DNA of 64,000 nucleotides, taken from assembly GCA_025200525.1 (NCBI GenBank), contig CM045763.1:63685018-63749017 (forward strand), written 5' to 3'. Position numbers and translations under genes: made by a program. Below are positions 1-11,476 of this stretch, one piece after another (position 1 is the stretch's first letter; the number at the start of each line of letters is the position of its first letter). This DNA is from Camellia lanceoleosa (lineage: Eukaryota > Streptophyta > Magnoliopsida > Ericales > Theaceae). The notes beneath the pieces are model-generated. The model was not told the DNA's origin. It saw only the letters and a program-made list of their open reading frames with translations, and made no database searches.

Positions 1-237
1 CATGTGATTATAATGAAAGTCCTTATTGTTACATAAGTGGAAGGCATACATATGAACATTTTTCGACAAGTTGAATGTAATGAACTACAATTTTTTCAAG
101 CAACATATGGACTAGATCTAATGGTGATGCTTATGGAGGTATTGTGATCATTCTAATGTTATTTACCTGTGAATTGATTTTTAGGTCTGGAGATTTTTAA
201 TAAATTTTGCTGACATTCTAATGTTTTAAATTTTTAG

Positions 238-1738
238 GTCTGGAGTTCTTCAGTATAGTAAATCTGTTGAGGATCGAAAGTTTGACAAAGATATTACTAT
301 TGGCCTAATTTGCAGTGAACTACAATGTTCATATGGCTAAGGTGCTTGATGGAGGAAGGAATAGTACGTATAAGTAATATTGCTCTACACGAGTAATCCT
401 TGAAGTAACATAACTAACTAGTTGGCATAGAATGTGTAGAGGCTGCGACTGAGTTTGCCATTTCCCTTATTCAAACATTGTTGATCAATGATTCAAAAGT
501 CATTTCCAAACTTCATAATTTTGTTGATGCGTTGGCTAAGGTTTGTGACTATTCATTTTGTTTGATATGGTGGCTAAATCATATTGTGCCTGGTTCTGAT
601 TAAGATCTTACCTATAGCTTGCAGCTAGGCCTGGATCTCCAGAGTCATTACAACAACTGGTTGAGGTTGCCAGGAATCCTGCTACCAATCCTGCTACTCT
701 TTTTGCTATTTTTGTTGGGAAGGATAATGCCAGACAAGCTACAGAGCAGAAGGTTATCAGAAATATTGGTCTTATATAATTTTTAATTGCCTAATATTTC
801 TTTGCATCTTAACATTTTAATTTCTGTTGGCACAGGCCCCTGGTCTCTGTGCAGTAAGCATGGAAGATTATAACATAGTGGAGTCAATGGAACCAGATCC
901 TACTGGTTTTCGTGAGCAGGTTATATATGACCTTTTGTTGTTTAGCATGCTCTTCATAATTCTGAATCAGTAGAAATGAATTTGGTGCTTTTTTGCCATG
1001 GTTAAAAATTGGTTGTTACCAGTGCATAACATTATCTCTAGCTTTCGTTACCGTTGTGGCAATGTATTGGTTGGATTAAAACCGTGGTCATATCAACAAT
1101 TAGAGAATTTTACACTCATGTATCAGTCATAATGGCATAATGTTTATTATGTGCCATTTTGGCCCATTACAGAATGTTAATTTGATGGTACCTCATAAAT
1201 TTTTCCAGACCTCATTTTCTTTGCTTGCTTTTTCAATAAAAAAATGACTGGGAAACTTGGGGGGTGGATTGGAAAATTTTCTCATTAGAAATTGGATCTG
1301 AAGCTGGAGGGTCAACTAAATATTTTGTAGTAATCATTTCCTGCTGGAACATGTGTTTTCTATAGGTTTCAGTGCTGTTTTCAAAATGGTATAGGATATG
1401 TGAACTCTCCGGTGCAAATGATGCAGCTTGTGCCCATTATGTCTTACAATTGCAGCAAAGTGGATTGCTGAAAGGGGATGATTTGTTAGGTCAGTTTTTC
1501 AGCTGTCTCATTGTAAATTTTCTTCTCTGAAGTTATGCCCACAGTATTATAGTCTGAGTTCTGAATTCCTCTTCCCTCCCTATTCTCTCTTATTTTTTTA
1601 ACTCAGGAACTTTCTGTGTCACATTGCCTATCTTCTGAGGTGATTAGTTCTAGCCTTCTGCAATCACCTCAACAAGTCCAGTCCCTCTTCTTCCTTGCTA
1701 TTGATATCTATTCAAAACTTGTCTTGTCGATCATAAAG
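238..1738 (+). pseudogene. CNOT1-like (CCR4-NOT scaffold) gene fragment, six exons
   Basis: Six exons can be read with GT-AG borders: 238-363, 431-540, 618-752, 836-919, 1366-1512 and 1607-1738. They translate to stretches characteristic of the plant NOT1/CNOT1 scaffold of the CCR4-NOT mRNA deadenylation complex, for example GVLQYSKSVE, EFAISLIQTLL, LAARPGSPESLQQLVE, DPTGFREQ, WYRICELSGANDAAC and ELSVSHCLSSEV. Exons 2 to 6 join in phase without a stop. Exon 1 is broken: after GLICSE the frame shifts into NYNVHMAK, as expected if about 17 bases were lost, and the original frame then ends at TAA. The next expected CNOT1 exons are absent after 1738. I infer a genomic (unprocessed) partial duplicate, not a working gene; the family call is firm because many separate segments agree. 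Confidence 0.85.
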
Positions 1739-3179
1739 GTATATGTTTCCCTCTAGATATATAATATGGTTTTCTTTTTCACATTTATTATTCATGGCTT
1801 GACTTTTAATGTTGTAAATTGCTAGTTTTTCCCTGTAAATTACTAGTTTAGATGAATTCAAATTTCTTTTTTTCTTGGAATAACAGCCATCAAGCTGAGG
1901 TATTTGATTCAAAAGCAAGGGCAGAACATCTTGACATAATTCTCAAGGAGGTATTAGCTTATATTATGTTTTAGGACCTTGTTAATGTCTGTCCTAAGTG
2001 TACATATATTTGTATGATTTTGATTGTACAAGCATAGAATGTACAATCATTTTAACCTTCATAACATGTGCCTTTAACAAAATCCTGTATTTTAAATTTT
2101 AATATACATATGCAGAACTACTTGTCTTTCTTTGTGTACATTCTTGTTCATGGCCATATGTGCATGTGTGCATAAAAAGTTTGTTTTTAACATAATAACA
2201 AAGGCATGGCTGTATTAATAGGTGTTTTGAGGAAGGGATGGGGGGCTGTTTAACTGCTTAGAGGGGTGTTTGACATGTTTTATGTTCGAATATGAAGCAG
2301 AGCAGATGTGATTTCCATTTTGGACTTTCTGAATAGTTTTATGGATTACTTTTATTAGTTTTCTAGAAATCCAGCCAAATTTTTTTATTATTATTAGTTT
2401 TATTGACCATTGATACGACTCCATGGATGGACCCTTTGGCCTTTAAAGATGGTCTTTTGTTCATGAAGGCAGGGGCAAAGATCTACTTGTTGAAGTTAGG
2501 AATGATGAAAATAGAATGGAAGAGCTCTGTACCCTTTCTACGTTGGGGCCAAACTCCATGATTTCTTCCATTGTGCTTCCATATTCCATGAGTTTGGTAC
2601 CATTGAGTCAGCCCTAAAAGTTTGGATTTCAGAGGGTTCAGGATCTTATATTTAAATATATATATATATTTTTTGGTACAAATCTAACAGGTGGTTGTCA
2701 TGGAAAAAAAGGTTAAACAGAATGTCTACTATGCATAAGTATTGGGTACAAATTTTCAATTTATGTTTATTTTGGTAAATTTGATTACACTTTATGTTTT
2801 GATGCATGCATGTAGACCAGTGAAGACCAACAATGAACTCTCTCATCAATTTGAATTTAACTCATCCAACTTGAAATTTATGGTATAAGTAGGAATATAT
2901 TTTTGAGTTGGGAATAATTTTTTTGGTAGTAATTTGCCATCTCTTGTATAGTTGGATCCATCATTATAGCTCAACATTTCTTTCTCTGCTAATGTCTTTG
3001 TTAAAACATGATTTTTTTGATATATTATTTTGTAATTAATGGTGATTGGATATTAAATTGAATGGGAAAGTGAATTAATGTTGCATTTTGAATGGAAGTT
3101 ATTATTTCATATTAGTGCTATTTTTCAGTTTAATTACAGGTATTTTTTAGTTCAGTAACATAAAATTAGCACAATTTAA
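1739..3179. other. Non-coding stretch after the CNOT1 fragment
   Basis: AT-rich sequence with no recognised gene. Two short open stretches flanked by splice-like sites, near 1887-1950 and 2466-2620, could be stray exons, but I do not recognise their translations and they do not continue CNOT1. A short TA run lies at about 2658-2670. No transposon ends were found. Confidence 0.5.
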
Positions 3180-3511
3180 AAAAAAAAAAAAAAGAGGCTA
3201 TCACGTCGTTTCTAAAAACGTTACTAAATATTATACCAACGGTTGAATTTTTAAAAAAAAGATATAACGACGTTTTAAAAACGTCGCTAAATAGTATGGT
3301 GACGCCATATTACCGTTAGTAGAACTTTTAGCGGCGTTTTTATAAAACGCCGCCTACAGTCATATAGCGACGTTTCTAAAGCGCCATAAAGTTATAGCGA
3401 CGGCCGCATCTTCGGCGTTTGGTATTAAACGTCGCAAAAAAATTTGATGGTGTCTTTGGGATCTATAGCGGCATTTTTTAAACACCGCTAAAACCCTCAA
3501 TTCCAGCAGTG
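3180..3511 (+). mobile_element. CACTA-type transposon remnant (subterminal repeats)
   Basis: The stretch is packed with short inverted copies of AGCGACGTTT and AAACGTCGCTA, the arrangement seen in subterminal regions of plant CACTA (En/Spm) elements. It ends in TTCCAGCAGTG at 3501-3511, whose complement starts CACTGCTGGAA, a CACTA-style terminus. The left end is not clear (a poly-A run at 3177-3193), so I see no matching terminal repeat or target duplication. No coding capacity. Family assignment is by pattern only. Confidence 0.6.
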
Positions 3512-3968
3512 ACTGGACAAATAAAAGGTGTATATATATATTAATAATTCGGTATTCGGCCACTGACTAACACAAATTATATATATATATATAGCTCCCA
3601 TCTGGTAAGATAGTTGAGACTAATTTAGCCCACTAAACTATAAACAAAATCATAGTTCACTTTTTCTTTCATAAAACTACAATCATTTCATTTTTTGACA
3701 TCTAAACCATAATCATTTCACTTTTTTTTTCATAAAATTATTTATAAAAAAAAAAAAAAAACTAAAAATTCATTCCAAACGAAAATTTTTTAACCAAGCC
3801 AAAATAGTTAAAAACAAAAACAAAAACAAAAAAAAAAACAAAACAAAACAAAAAACCAAGCTAAAAAAGTTCTTTCCAAACAAAACCACAGGATACTTAT
3901 TTTGTGCCTTAACATATCGTAACAGTTCCATCCACATGTGATAAAAAAATTATTTTCCCAACTTTTAA

Positions 3969-4196
3969 GCCTCGTTTGGGAACAGGCTAATTTAGTAACT
4001 TTTTGGCTAATTGGCTAAAAAGGTTGGTAAGAAAAACCTGTATGTTTGGGCCAACTTTTTGGCTAATTACGAAACGACGTGCAAAAAGTAGAGAGAAAAG
4101 GGAATCTTTGACTTTTTGGTATGGGTTGTTGGCTTTTTGGCTAAAAAGGTAACTTTTTGGCTAATTGGCTATTTTAGCCTCTTGCCAAACGAGGCC
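3969..4196. mobile_element. Tourist/PIF-Harbinger-like MITE, copy 1
   Basis: A 228-bp element starts GCCTCGTTTGGGA and ends with the complement, CCAAACGAGGCC. It is flanked on both sides by TTAA. The inside repeats GGCTAATTGGCTA and CTTTTTGGCTA in both directions, so it can fold into a long hairpin. It shares its terminal repeat with copies at 5675 and 11852. It sits just downstream of the peroxidase first exon, where intron 1 would be. Confidence 0.8.
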
Positions 4197-4283
4197 TTAA
4201 TATCATTTACGTATTAATTAACAGTTAACAGACTACAATAGTGGCAGCATATATATAAAAAGTGAAGAAGAAGAAGAAATTAC

Positions 4284-4505
4284 TTGGACAAAGCAGTCAT
4301 GGAAGTGGAGGCGAAGAAGAGAGGCACCCAAGCGCTTTTCCTTTGACACCGCAGAGGCAACCACTGATCTCACAATCTTGTGTACATTGGGACATGTCTC
4401 CTCGTAGAAATCAGTGCAAAGTTGAGCAGAGGAGGTGCCCATTACGAGCACCACCACCATTACAAAATTCGCAGTCACTTCTGAAGAAGATGAAGAGGAA
4501 GTCAT
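4284..4505 (-). pseudogene. Class III (secretory) peroxidase, exon 1 only
   Basis: Reading on the minus strand from ATG at 4505-4503, 74 residues are encoded. They start with a Ser-rich, hydrophobic signal peptide (to about residue 28), then the mature start AQLCTDFYEETCPN and the haem-pocket motif RLHFHDCFVQ with the distal Arg and His of plant secretory peroxidases. These enzymes oxidise phenolics with H2O2 in the apoplast and vacuole. The frame runs into GTAAT right after CFVQ (4284), which is the conserved intron 1 position before GCDAS. No exon with GCDAS or the proximal His is found in the 4.2 kb downstream. Exon 1 itself looks intact and has a TATA box, so the gene was probably truncated by deletion or rearrangement. 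Confidence 0.85.
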
Positions 4506-4590
4506 TTTCACACTACTAGAAATGTGGAGTGTAAAAAAAACAAAACAAAAAATAATGAGATGGGTTGAAAAGATATGCCTGCTGTAGGTT

Positions 4591-4600
4591 GTATTTATAG
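4591..4600 (-). promoter_or_regulatory. TATA box of the peroxidase exon
   Basis: The minus strand reads CTATAAATAC here, about 86 to 95 bases upstream of the peroxidase ATG at 4505. This spacing fits a plant core promoter with a short 5' leader. The leader contains CACTACTAGAAA on the plus strand (4510), which looks like a CACTA terminus but has no partner. Confidence 0.55.
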
Positions 4601-4730
4601 AATTCAATGGGTACATGGTTGGCACCGTGGGAGAACATCTTTTTCACTCTCTCGTGGAATTATTTATCTACTTTTTTATACAACCAAAAAAGTACATATT
4701 TTCATAGTACTATGTGTATCGTATACGTGC

Positions 4731-4847
4731 TATTTTTGGTAAATGATAAATTGCATTACAAGCTGTTTGTGTTATTTTTTTTACGGTATTTTTGGTAAAT
4801 GATAAATTGCATCACAAGCTGTTTGTGTTATTTTTTTTTTACGATAG
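4731..4847. repeat. Tandem duplication, two ~57-bp copies
   Basis: Two adjacent copies of a unit starting TATTTTTGGTAAATGATAAA and ending TTTTTACG, at 4731-4786 and 4787-4847, differ by one substitution and the length of a T run. Recent duplication in non-coding DNA upstream of the peroxidase exon. Confidence 0.85.
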
Positions 4848-5189
4848 TGCTACGTGTATTAATTGGTATACTAATTAGTATACAAATATATGCTATGACA
4901 TTACTATTTTAAAATTATGACCCCACCTATTATACAAATTATAAAAACTTAAAACCTTTAAAAATATGCTACATCATCTGTTAGTACACTAATTAATAAC
5001 ATTGCTATTCTATTCTTTATATCTAACAAAGATAAATCAACGTATTCCACTCACAAAATTTTTCATTACATACTTGGTTTAAAACATTAGATAAGCAAAT
5101 GATACATGATATTTTGAGACTATTGAATAATAACTTCGCTTCTAATTATCGATTTTAGTTGAATATGAAGTAGACGGCAGAGAAGATTA

Positions 5190-5530
5190 GTGTAAATTAC
5201 AAATACACCCTCTAAAACTTGCTTAAAATATAGATAGCTCTTGTGGTTCTAAAAATTATAAATACTCTCTTATTATAATTTTTTTATTTAATAGAATTAA
5301 TAGAAAAATAAAATTTCTAATATTTTCTCTACAACAATAAAATTACATGAATTTTTAATTAAAATATAATTGACATAATTTAAAACTGTTAATTGACCTG
5401 ATAATTTATTAATAGAAAGAATCATTTGTTATACAATTAGAAGCTTAAAGGAATATGATATAATTTTCAAAATTATAATGAATAATTAGTATTTTAAGTA
5501 AATTTTAAAAGATATATTTATAATTTACCC
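5190..5530. mobile_element. Mutator-type MITE with 9-bp target duplication
   Basis: The element begins GTGTAAATTACAAATACACC and ends in a sequence whose complement begins GGGTAAATTATAAATATATC. The terminal repeats align over about 40 bases with scattered mismatches. The flanks are AGAAGATTA (5181-5189) and AAAAGATTA (5531-5539), a 9-bp duplication with one mismatch, which is the size made by Mutator-like transposases. No coding capacity. Confidence 0.75.
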
Positions 5531-5674
5531 AAAAGATTATGTGTGTTTTGAGTTGTTTTGAAAAATAGTTTAAAAGGTGATTTTTTGAGGTTTTTAAAAA
5601 ATATATATATAAATATAAAAAAATAAAAAAATGTTAGGATTCAAAATAAATTAAAACTTCAAAAATAACTTTTA

Positions 5675-5925
5675 GGCCTCGTTTGGGAAGTGGCCAGTTT
5701 AGTTAAAAAGTCAAAAAGTTATTGAAAAAGCTAAAAAACTAACAACTTATATAAAAAAGTCAAAGATTCTATTTTCTCTTTACTTTTTACACATCTATTT
5801 ATAAAAATTTAAAAACTTATCCTAAATATATTAATTTTTTTATATTATATATATTAATTTTTTTATATTATATTTTAATTAAAAAATTAAAAAATTATTA
5901 AAAAATCCTATTTCCAAACGAGCAC
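5675..5925. mobile_element. Tourist/PIF-Harbinger-like MITE, copy 2
   Basis: Starts GGCCTCGTTTGGGAAGTGG and ends with the complement of GTGCTCGTTTGGAAATAGG. The flanking TTA triplets at 5672-5674 and 5926-5928 are the 3-bp target duplication typical of PIF/Harbinger. The interior is AT-rich and non-coding. Confidence 0.8.
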
Positions 5926-6509
5926 TTAGTCAAATTTCCAAAATAGACCTTTGTTTAACGCCCTCAACTTGCCTAGTCTTTATCTACTAGACTACTGCAT
6001 TACATCCGCGCAAGACTTTGCGATACTGGACAATGATATTCAAATTTTTTTACACACCCCACAGCGTCATTTATTCAACCAATAATAAAGGCCATGATGT
6101 GACTATTTCTTAAGAAAATAAAAAAATTAAAAAAAATCACCACATAACCGTATATCATTAAACAGGCATAATTAGGTTAAAATTCTTAATTTACTTGATA
6201 ATTTTTGTCTCTCAAGAGACGCAAGATGGCCGAGAGAAGGAAAAAAAAAAAAAGAAGTGAATATCATCACTTTTCTTAATATTTTGAAAAATAATGAAAT
6301 TACTATTCGGTGAGATTCATTGCTACACATACAGAAAGTTAAAAAATAAAAATAAAAATAAAAATACCATTTGACAATTTTAATTATAGAAATTTGTATA
6401 TAAAGATTTGACAGCTGGAACACTGTCAAAAATCTTCCAAAAAAAATGTTTGTTAAATTTTTTTACATTAAATATTTGAGTTTTTGAAGAGTAGTGTATC
6501 TAGGCAAAA
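5926..6509. other. AT-rich intergenic DNA
   Basis: I see no gene, repeat family or RNA in this stretch beyond short A/T runs. Confidence 0.5.
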
Positions 6510-6803
6510 CAAAATGATAGGTCCTAATTTTTTTATTTTGAGTGACAATAAATGATGATTCACTCTCTGAGAAGAAGAAGAAGAAGAAGAAGAAGAAGAA
6601 GAAGAAGAAGAAGAAGAAGAAGAAGATAGGTCCTAATTTTTTATTAAATATTTTTATTTTGAGTGACAATAAATGATGATTCACTCTCTGACAAGAAGAA
6701 GAAGCATTTTGGCAGATAGGTCCTAATTTTTTATTAAATATTTTTATTTTGAGTGACAATAAATGATGATTCACTCTCTGACAAGAAGAAGAAGCATTTT
6801 GGC
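6510..6803. repeat. Three tandem ~88-bp units, first one with a GAA expansion
   Basis: The unit runs from ATAGGTCCTAATTTTT through GAGTGACAATAAATGATG and TTCACTCTCTG to an AGAAGAAG tail ending CATTTTGGC. Three copies stand in a row. Copies 2 and 3 carry AGAAGAAGAAG followed by CATTTTGGC. In copy 1 the tail has grown into a pure (GAA)n tract at about 6571-6626 and lost the CATTTTGGC end. Confidence 0.9.
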
Positions 6804-7687
6804 GTTAATTATTATTATTATTTTTCAAGCCAAATTGATTGATTGTTGGCTAAACATAGCCTACGAACACGTTTATGCGAAATGAAATGCACATGGGCAT
6901 CAGTTTTTCTAAAAAGAAAAATGCTATTCTTTTAAAAAAGTTATTAAATGTTTTTCTTTTTACTAAAATAATGTGGTAGTGGTATTTTTTTAATTAAAAA
7001 ATATCTTCATGAATTGTGTATTTTAAATGATAAGTTCACAACATAACCAAGTTATAAATTTATAGTATATTTTCCATGTAATAAATTTTCTATTTTAATG
7101 GTGGAGTTTATTTGTTCTTATTATAATGGATGACCATTCAAAAAAATTCGTGCAATTTTTAAATTGACTTTTGATAATTATTATGTGACAGTAAAATAAT
7201 CTGTTGAATAATTTTTTTTTCAATTGAAAAATAAATAAGTAAACTTAAGTTTGCAGAAACAACTTAGAAACCCTAGAATAATTTGATCTCATTGGTTGGC
7301 CGCCTGTAAATATGAAAGTGTTTATGAGACATATCTCTTGTCCTTCGAAACCGTCTCTTTGGGGGCGGAGCTAGGAGAAAATTATGAAGGGCCATGGTCT
7401 TTCTATTTTTGTAAAAATTATTGTTTGTTATAGAATTTTAAAAATATATATATTATTTTATACATAAAATGGTCCCAGTATAAAAAAATATATATGTCAT
7501 TCTTTTTTTATTTTGAATTCTCTTTTTATTTTACACTAAATTTTTTTTTCATCTTATTAAAAATTACTTCTATGGTATTAATTTTTTTTTATGTATATAA
7601 TATATATATATATATATATCATATCATATATACATGTGTGTTTTATATATAATGATTTTTTTTTTTTTTTTTTGACCCATTTGATAA
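6804..7687. other. AT-rich intergenic DNA
   Basis: No gene recognised. A TA microsatellite lies near 7597-7620 and a T run near 7658-7673. A short GGGGGCGGAGCTAGG block at about 7361-7375 looks like the start of an old transposon fragment that I cannot name. Confidence 0.4.
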
Positions 7688-7850
7688 TAAAATCTTGATT
7701 ACGTCCCCATCTCCTTATCACATGAATCATGATCAATCTCTTTTATACTACTTGCAAAAGAACGTTAATAAAATCTTGATTACGTCCCCCATCTCCTTAT
7801 CACATGAATCATGATCAATCTCTTTTATACTAACTGCAAAATAACGTTAT
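7688..7850. repeat. Tandem duplication, two ~82-bp copies
   Basis: Two neighbouring copies begin AAAATCTTGATTACGTCCCC and include CACATGAATCATGATCAATC. They are almost identical, so the duplication is recent. Non-coding. Confidence 0.85.
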
Positions 7851-8387
7851 TAATTTGTTGACTAAAAGGTTTAACCGACATCAACTAGATGTAAATTTTT
7901 AGAGGTGGCCTAAGATGGACCACGATGACTATGTGGTGTTTTAAAAAGATGGTAAAAAATTAATTTTTTAATTTTTTTAAATTTTTTTCACTGTTTAATA
8001 TGAGAGGTAATATAATATAAAATTAGTAAAAAATTAGCTTTTAGCTTTGTTGGTCCCCATGTACTCTCTCTTGGTCGATTTGATTTTTTTTTTTTCTTTA
8101 AGTTGTGTTTGGATCATAAATTTAGATATGAATTTAGAAAGTGAAACAAAAAAAGTATGTGAAATATAATTATATGTTATTCATATTTCACCAACTTTTT
8201 CAAATTTTCTTTCTATCCACACACATTCTTACAATTTTTCTTTTTTTCCTTTTCTTTTTATTTTCTTGAATCATATATCTTGCCTGACACAAAAAAGACT
8301 TTTGAGATCAGTATGAATATATTATAAATTCGATGATTTTGCAATGAGCACAACAATGAGAAGGTGCAAATTATTGATAAATTTTGA
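7851..8387. other. AT-rich intergenic DNA
   Basis: No open frame with recognisable content, no repeat and no RNA gene were seen here. Confidence 0.4.
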
Positions 8388-8533
8388 AATTTTAATTCCT
8401 CTTTCGGCTTTGTTCACTTGTTAGAAACTTTGTTTAACATAATATTTGCAAAATTATGGATAAATTTTTAAATTTTAACTCCTCTTTAGGCTTTGTTCAC
8501 TTGTTGGAAACATTGTTTAACATAATATTTCTG
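8388..8533. repeat. Tandem duplication, two ~75-bp copies
   Basis: Two copies of a unit containing GGCTTTGTTCACTTGTT and GTTTAACATAATATTT stand in tandem with a few substitutions between them. Non-coding and AT-rich. Confidence 0.75.
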
Positions 8534-8886
8534 GAGAAAAATGAAAGAAAGGAAGAGTAAAGGAAAAAAAATGCAAACAATTTTTTTCACTAATCATTTA
8601 GTTTATTAAAAAATCTATGTGCAAAATAATTTAAACTTCTCGGGATACATAATTTTGTACTTTTTTTTAAGGAAAATGATTTGAGGGAAAAAAAATGTTT
8701 ACTTCAATAAAACAATTATTGTGAGCCTTATATATATATATTTTACACATGGAAAATAAATTCTTTTTTTTCTTCTTTTCTTTTCTTTCCCATCAACTGA
8801 AGGCAACCTTAGTCTTTTTTCTTTGTTTTTATTTTTTATTTTTTTAATTATATTTATGGAAAGGCAACCTTATTCTTGGACTTACG
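8534..8886. other. AT-rich intergenic DNA
   Basis: Poly-A and poly-T runs and a short TA run; no gene seen. Confidence 0.4.
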
Positions 8887-9461
8887 ACATTCACAATAGA
8901 TGTGTTAAAGTTGTGTGTTAAAGTGTATTATATGATAAAAAGTATTAAAAGTGAGATCTAAAAATATGTGTTAAGAGTTTGTTAATTTAGTGAGTGAATA
9001 ATGACTGAATGGTGATACAATGGATGTGTTAAGGGGTGTATTAAGGTGTGTGTTAAAAAAATATATATATATATATGTGTGTGTGTATATAATAAATAAA
9101 ATAAATAAATAATTTAGTTTAACCAAAAATTTCAAGCCAAAAATTAAATTTCAAGTCCAAAAAAAAAAGAAAAAAAAAATATTGTCGTTGACCGGTCAAC
9201 CAGTAAGACCAAATTTTTTTTTTTTTTTTTCCTTCAAGGATTCGGAGCCGGATGTCCGAGGAGACGTCCCCCAAGCACATTCACTCTCTCTTTTACTGGC
9301 TGAAACGCTCGCTGCAGTTAATACACATATTAATATCTGACACTAACACACAATATCAATACACACGTTAACAGCTCCATTGCAGTCCCAAACAACACCC
9401 TCAGCTAGCCAAAACTTGACATCTGGCACTAACACATAGCTTAGTGTGTCAATTGTGGATG
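8887..9461. mobile_element. Possible hAT-like MITE
   Basis: The left end reads CATTCACAATAGATGTG. The complement of the right end reads CATCCACAATTGACACAC. Inside, GTGTGTTAAAG words near the left answer CTAACACACAAT words near the right. This looks like a non-autonomous inverted-repeat element with subterminal repeats. I could not find a target duplication, so the borders are uncertain. Confidence 0.35.
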
Positions 9462-9663
9462 CTTTTAGGCTTCAATATAGGAACTCCCATAAACGAGCTA
9501 GCCATCATAAGATATTCATGAAAATGAAAAGAAATATATTTGGAAATATTTATAAAAAATAATAATAATTGCATAATAGTAACCAGAGCCAATGCATGTG
9601 TTTGGTTTGATTTTGAGTAATAAATTTTCAAAAAAGATTTTAGAGAGAGAGTTTAGAATTTTT

Positions 9664-9957
9664 TTTTAGTTTGTTTGGTTGTATGTTTTGAAAATAGTTT
9701 TAGAGTATAAGAATTTAGGATAGTTTGATATTTTGGCTCATTTTGGCAATAACCTAAAAAAATCAACTTTTTGACTTTCTAGTTTTTTTTAATCAAAAGA
9801 AGTTACCAAAAAAGTCAAAAAATCAAATAGTTATTGATTGATATGTAAGAGAAAGAAGGTGATTTAAAAAAAAATAATTCAAAATCACTAAACTAAAAAA
9901 AATTAAATTTTTTTTTTATAAAAAATTTATTTATAAAAAACAAACCAAACAAGGCGG
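9664..9957. mobile_element. Possible MITE with short terminal repeats
   Basis: AGTTTGTTTGGTTG near the left and CAAACCAAACAAGGC at the right are inverted copies of a TTGTTTGG core like that of the Tourist elements in this window. The interior has paired CTTTTTGACTT and AAGTCAAAAA words. No clear target duplication. Confidence 0.3.
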
Positions 9958-10312
9958 ATAACACAGCCAAACGATGTACCAGTGATGTGAGGAATGACGA
10001 CCAGACTGTATGAACTTTAGCTGACTAATAGAATTCAATTATATTATTCCTTTATTACACAATTAATTAGAAATGTCCTAAGAAAGCAACGTCACAATTA
10101 TTTGGCAATGTATAATTTTATTTTCTTTTTTGGAGAAGGTGGCAATGAATTCTTGAAAGGTATATATATATATATATTTTATTTTGAAAAGGAATTATTT
10201 TACACAAATCTATATATTATATAAAGAAAATGAGATTTTTAGTGAGAAGTATTGTGAGAGTTTTAATATCTCATACTAATTTTCTTGATTTTCCTAATTT
10301 TAAACAATTAAA
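9958..10312. other. AT-rich intergenic DNA
   Basis: No gene seen. A TA microsatellite lies at about 10159-10178. Confidence 0.4.
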
Positions 10313-11476
10313 AAAATTAGCTAGTTAATTAGTCTATGATTTATTTGATAATCCCACATTGGAAGAAAAAAGAAAAAGTAAATTGTTTTACTCATATATA
10401 GTCAATCTTATACTCCTATTTAATATTATAGTATTGTACATATTTTAATTTAATATAATTTAAATTTTAAAATAAAATTTAAAAGTTTAATTAATGAACT
10501 TTTAATGTAAATTGGTTGGTCTTTTGACCCAGCCGAGTAGGCTAAATCATTTTTAATTTGACTAATTCGTTGATTTAACCGCGATTTTAACAGTTTTATC
10601 AAAATATATTGATTTGATTTGATTTATTCGAAATAAATTAAAAATTGATCGGATTAAAGATTGAACAATTGAGATTGCTTGATTAAAAATAAATTTTCCG
10701 TCCAAATAATTGTTACCTTTTATTTTATAATCTCACATCAGAAAAAAGAAAAAAAAAAGAATTGTTTTACTTATATAAAGTGAACCTTAATATTATAGTG
10801 TTGTGCATGCTTCAATTCAAGTCAGTTTAAATTTTAAAATTTAAATATCATTTAAAATTTTTAATTAATTAATATTTTTATAAGTTTGTTAGTCATTTGA
10901 CCCAACCTATTAGGTTGAACCGTTTTTAGTTAGAGCATTGTGAGAGCGTCAACATCTCATACTAATTTTCTTGATTTTTTTAATTTTAAACAAATAATAA
11001 AATCTCCATTAAACTAACTGATTAGTCTATGATTTATTTGATAATCCCACACCGGGAGAAGAAAGAAAAAGTGAATTGTTGTACTCTTATAAAGTGAATC
11101 TTATAATTTCATTTAATATTGTAGTTTTGTGTATGTTTCAATTTAACATAATTTAAATTTTAAAATAAAATTTAAAAATTTAATTAATTAATTTTTGTAT
11201 AAGTTGGTTGGTCTTTTGATCTAATCGATAAGGCTAAATCATTTTTGATTTGACTGATTCGTTGGTTTAATCACAATTTTAGCAATTATATTTTAACAAT
11301 TTTATTAATATATATTGATTAGATTTGTTTGATTCGAAATAAACTAAAGAATAATTTGATTAAAAATTGAACGATTGAGATTACTTGATTAGAAATAAAT
11401 TTCCTCTCCAAATAATTGTAAATTTTTATTTTATAATCGCATATCAAAAAAAGAAGGAAAAAGTGGGTTGTTGTAC
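10313..11476. repeat. Tandem array of ~310-390 bp units, left part
   Basis: Each unit carries a marker like ATAATCCCACATCGGG followed by GAAAGAAAAAGTG, TTGTTTTACTTATATAAAGT and CCATTTAATATTGTAGT, then an AT-rich part with GTTGGTCTTTTGA and GATTTGATTCGAAATAAA. Markers stand near 10350, 10728, 11041 and 11432, so spacing is about 378, 313 and 391 bases. The array breaks at 11476. A scrap of it (15824-15904) lies between two insertions, and three more markers follow at 41.9-42.4 kb. Confidence 0.8.

Noticed and set aside
4510..4521. CACTACTAGAAA as the terminus of a CACTA transposon
   Set aside because: It looks right but lies in the peroxidase leader and no partner TTTCTAGTAGTG with a 3-bp duplication was found nearby.
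9001..9461. Host gene remnant
   Set aside because: The only structure is the inverted-repeat pattern of a possible MITE; no protein similarity seen.
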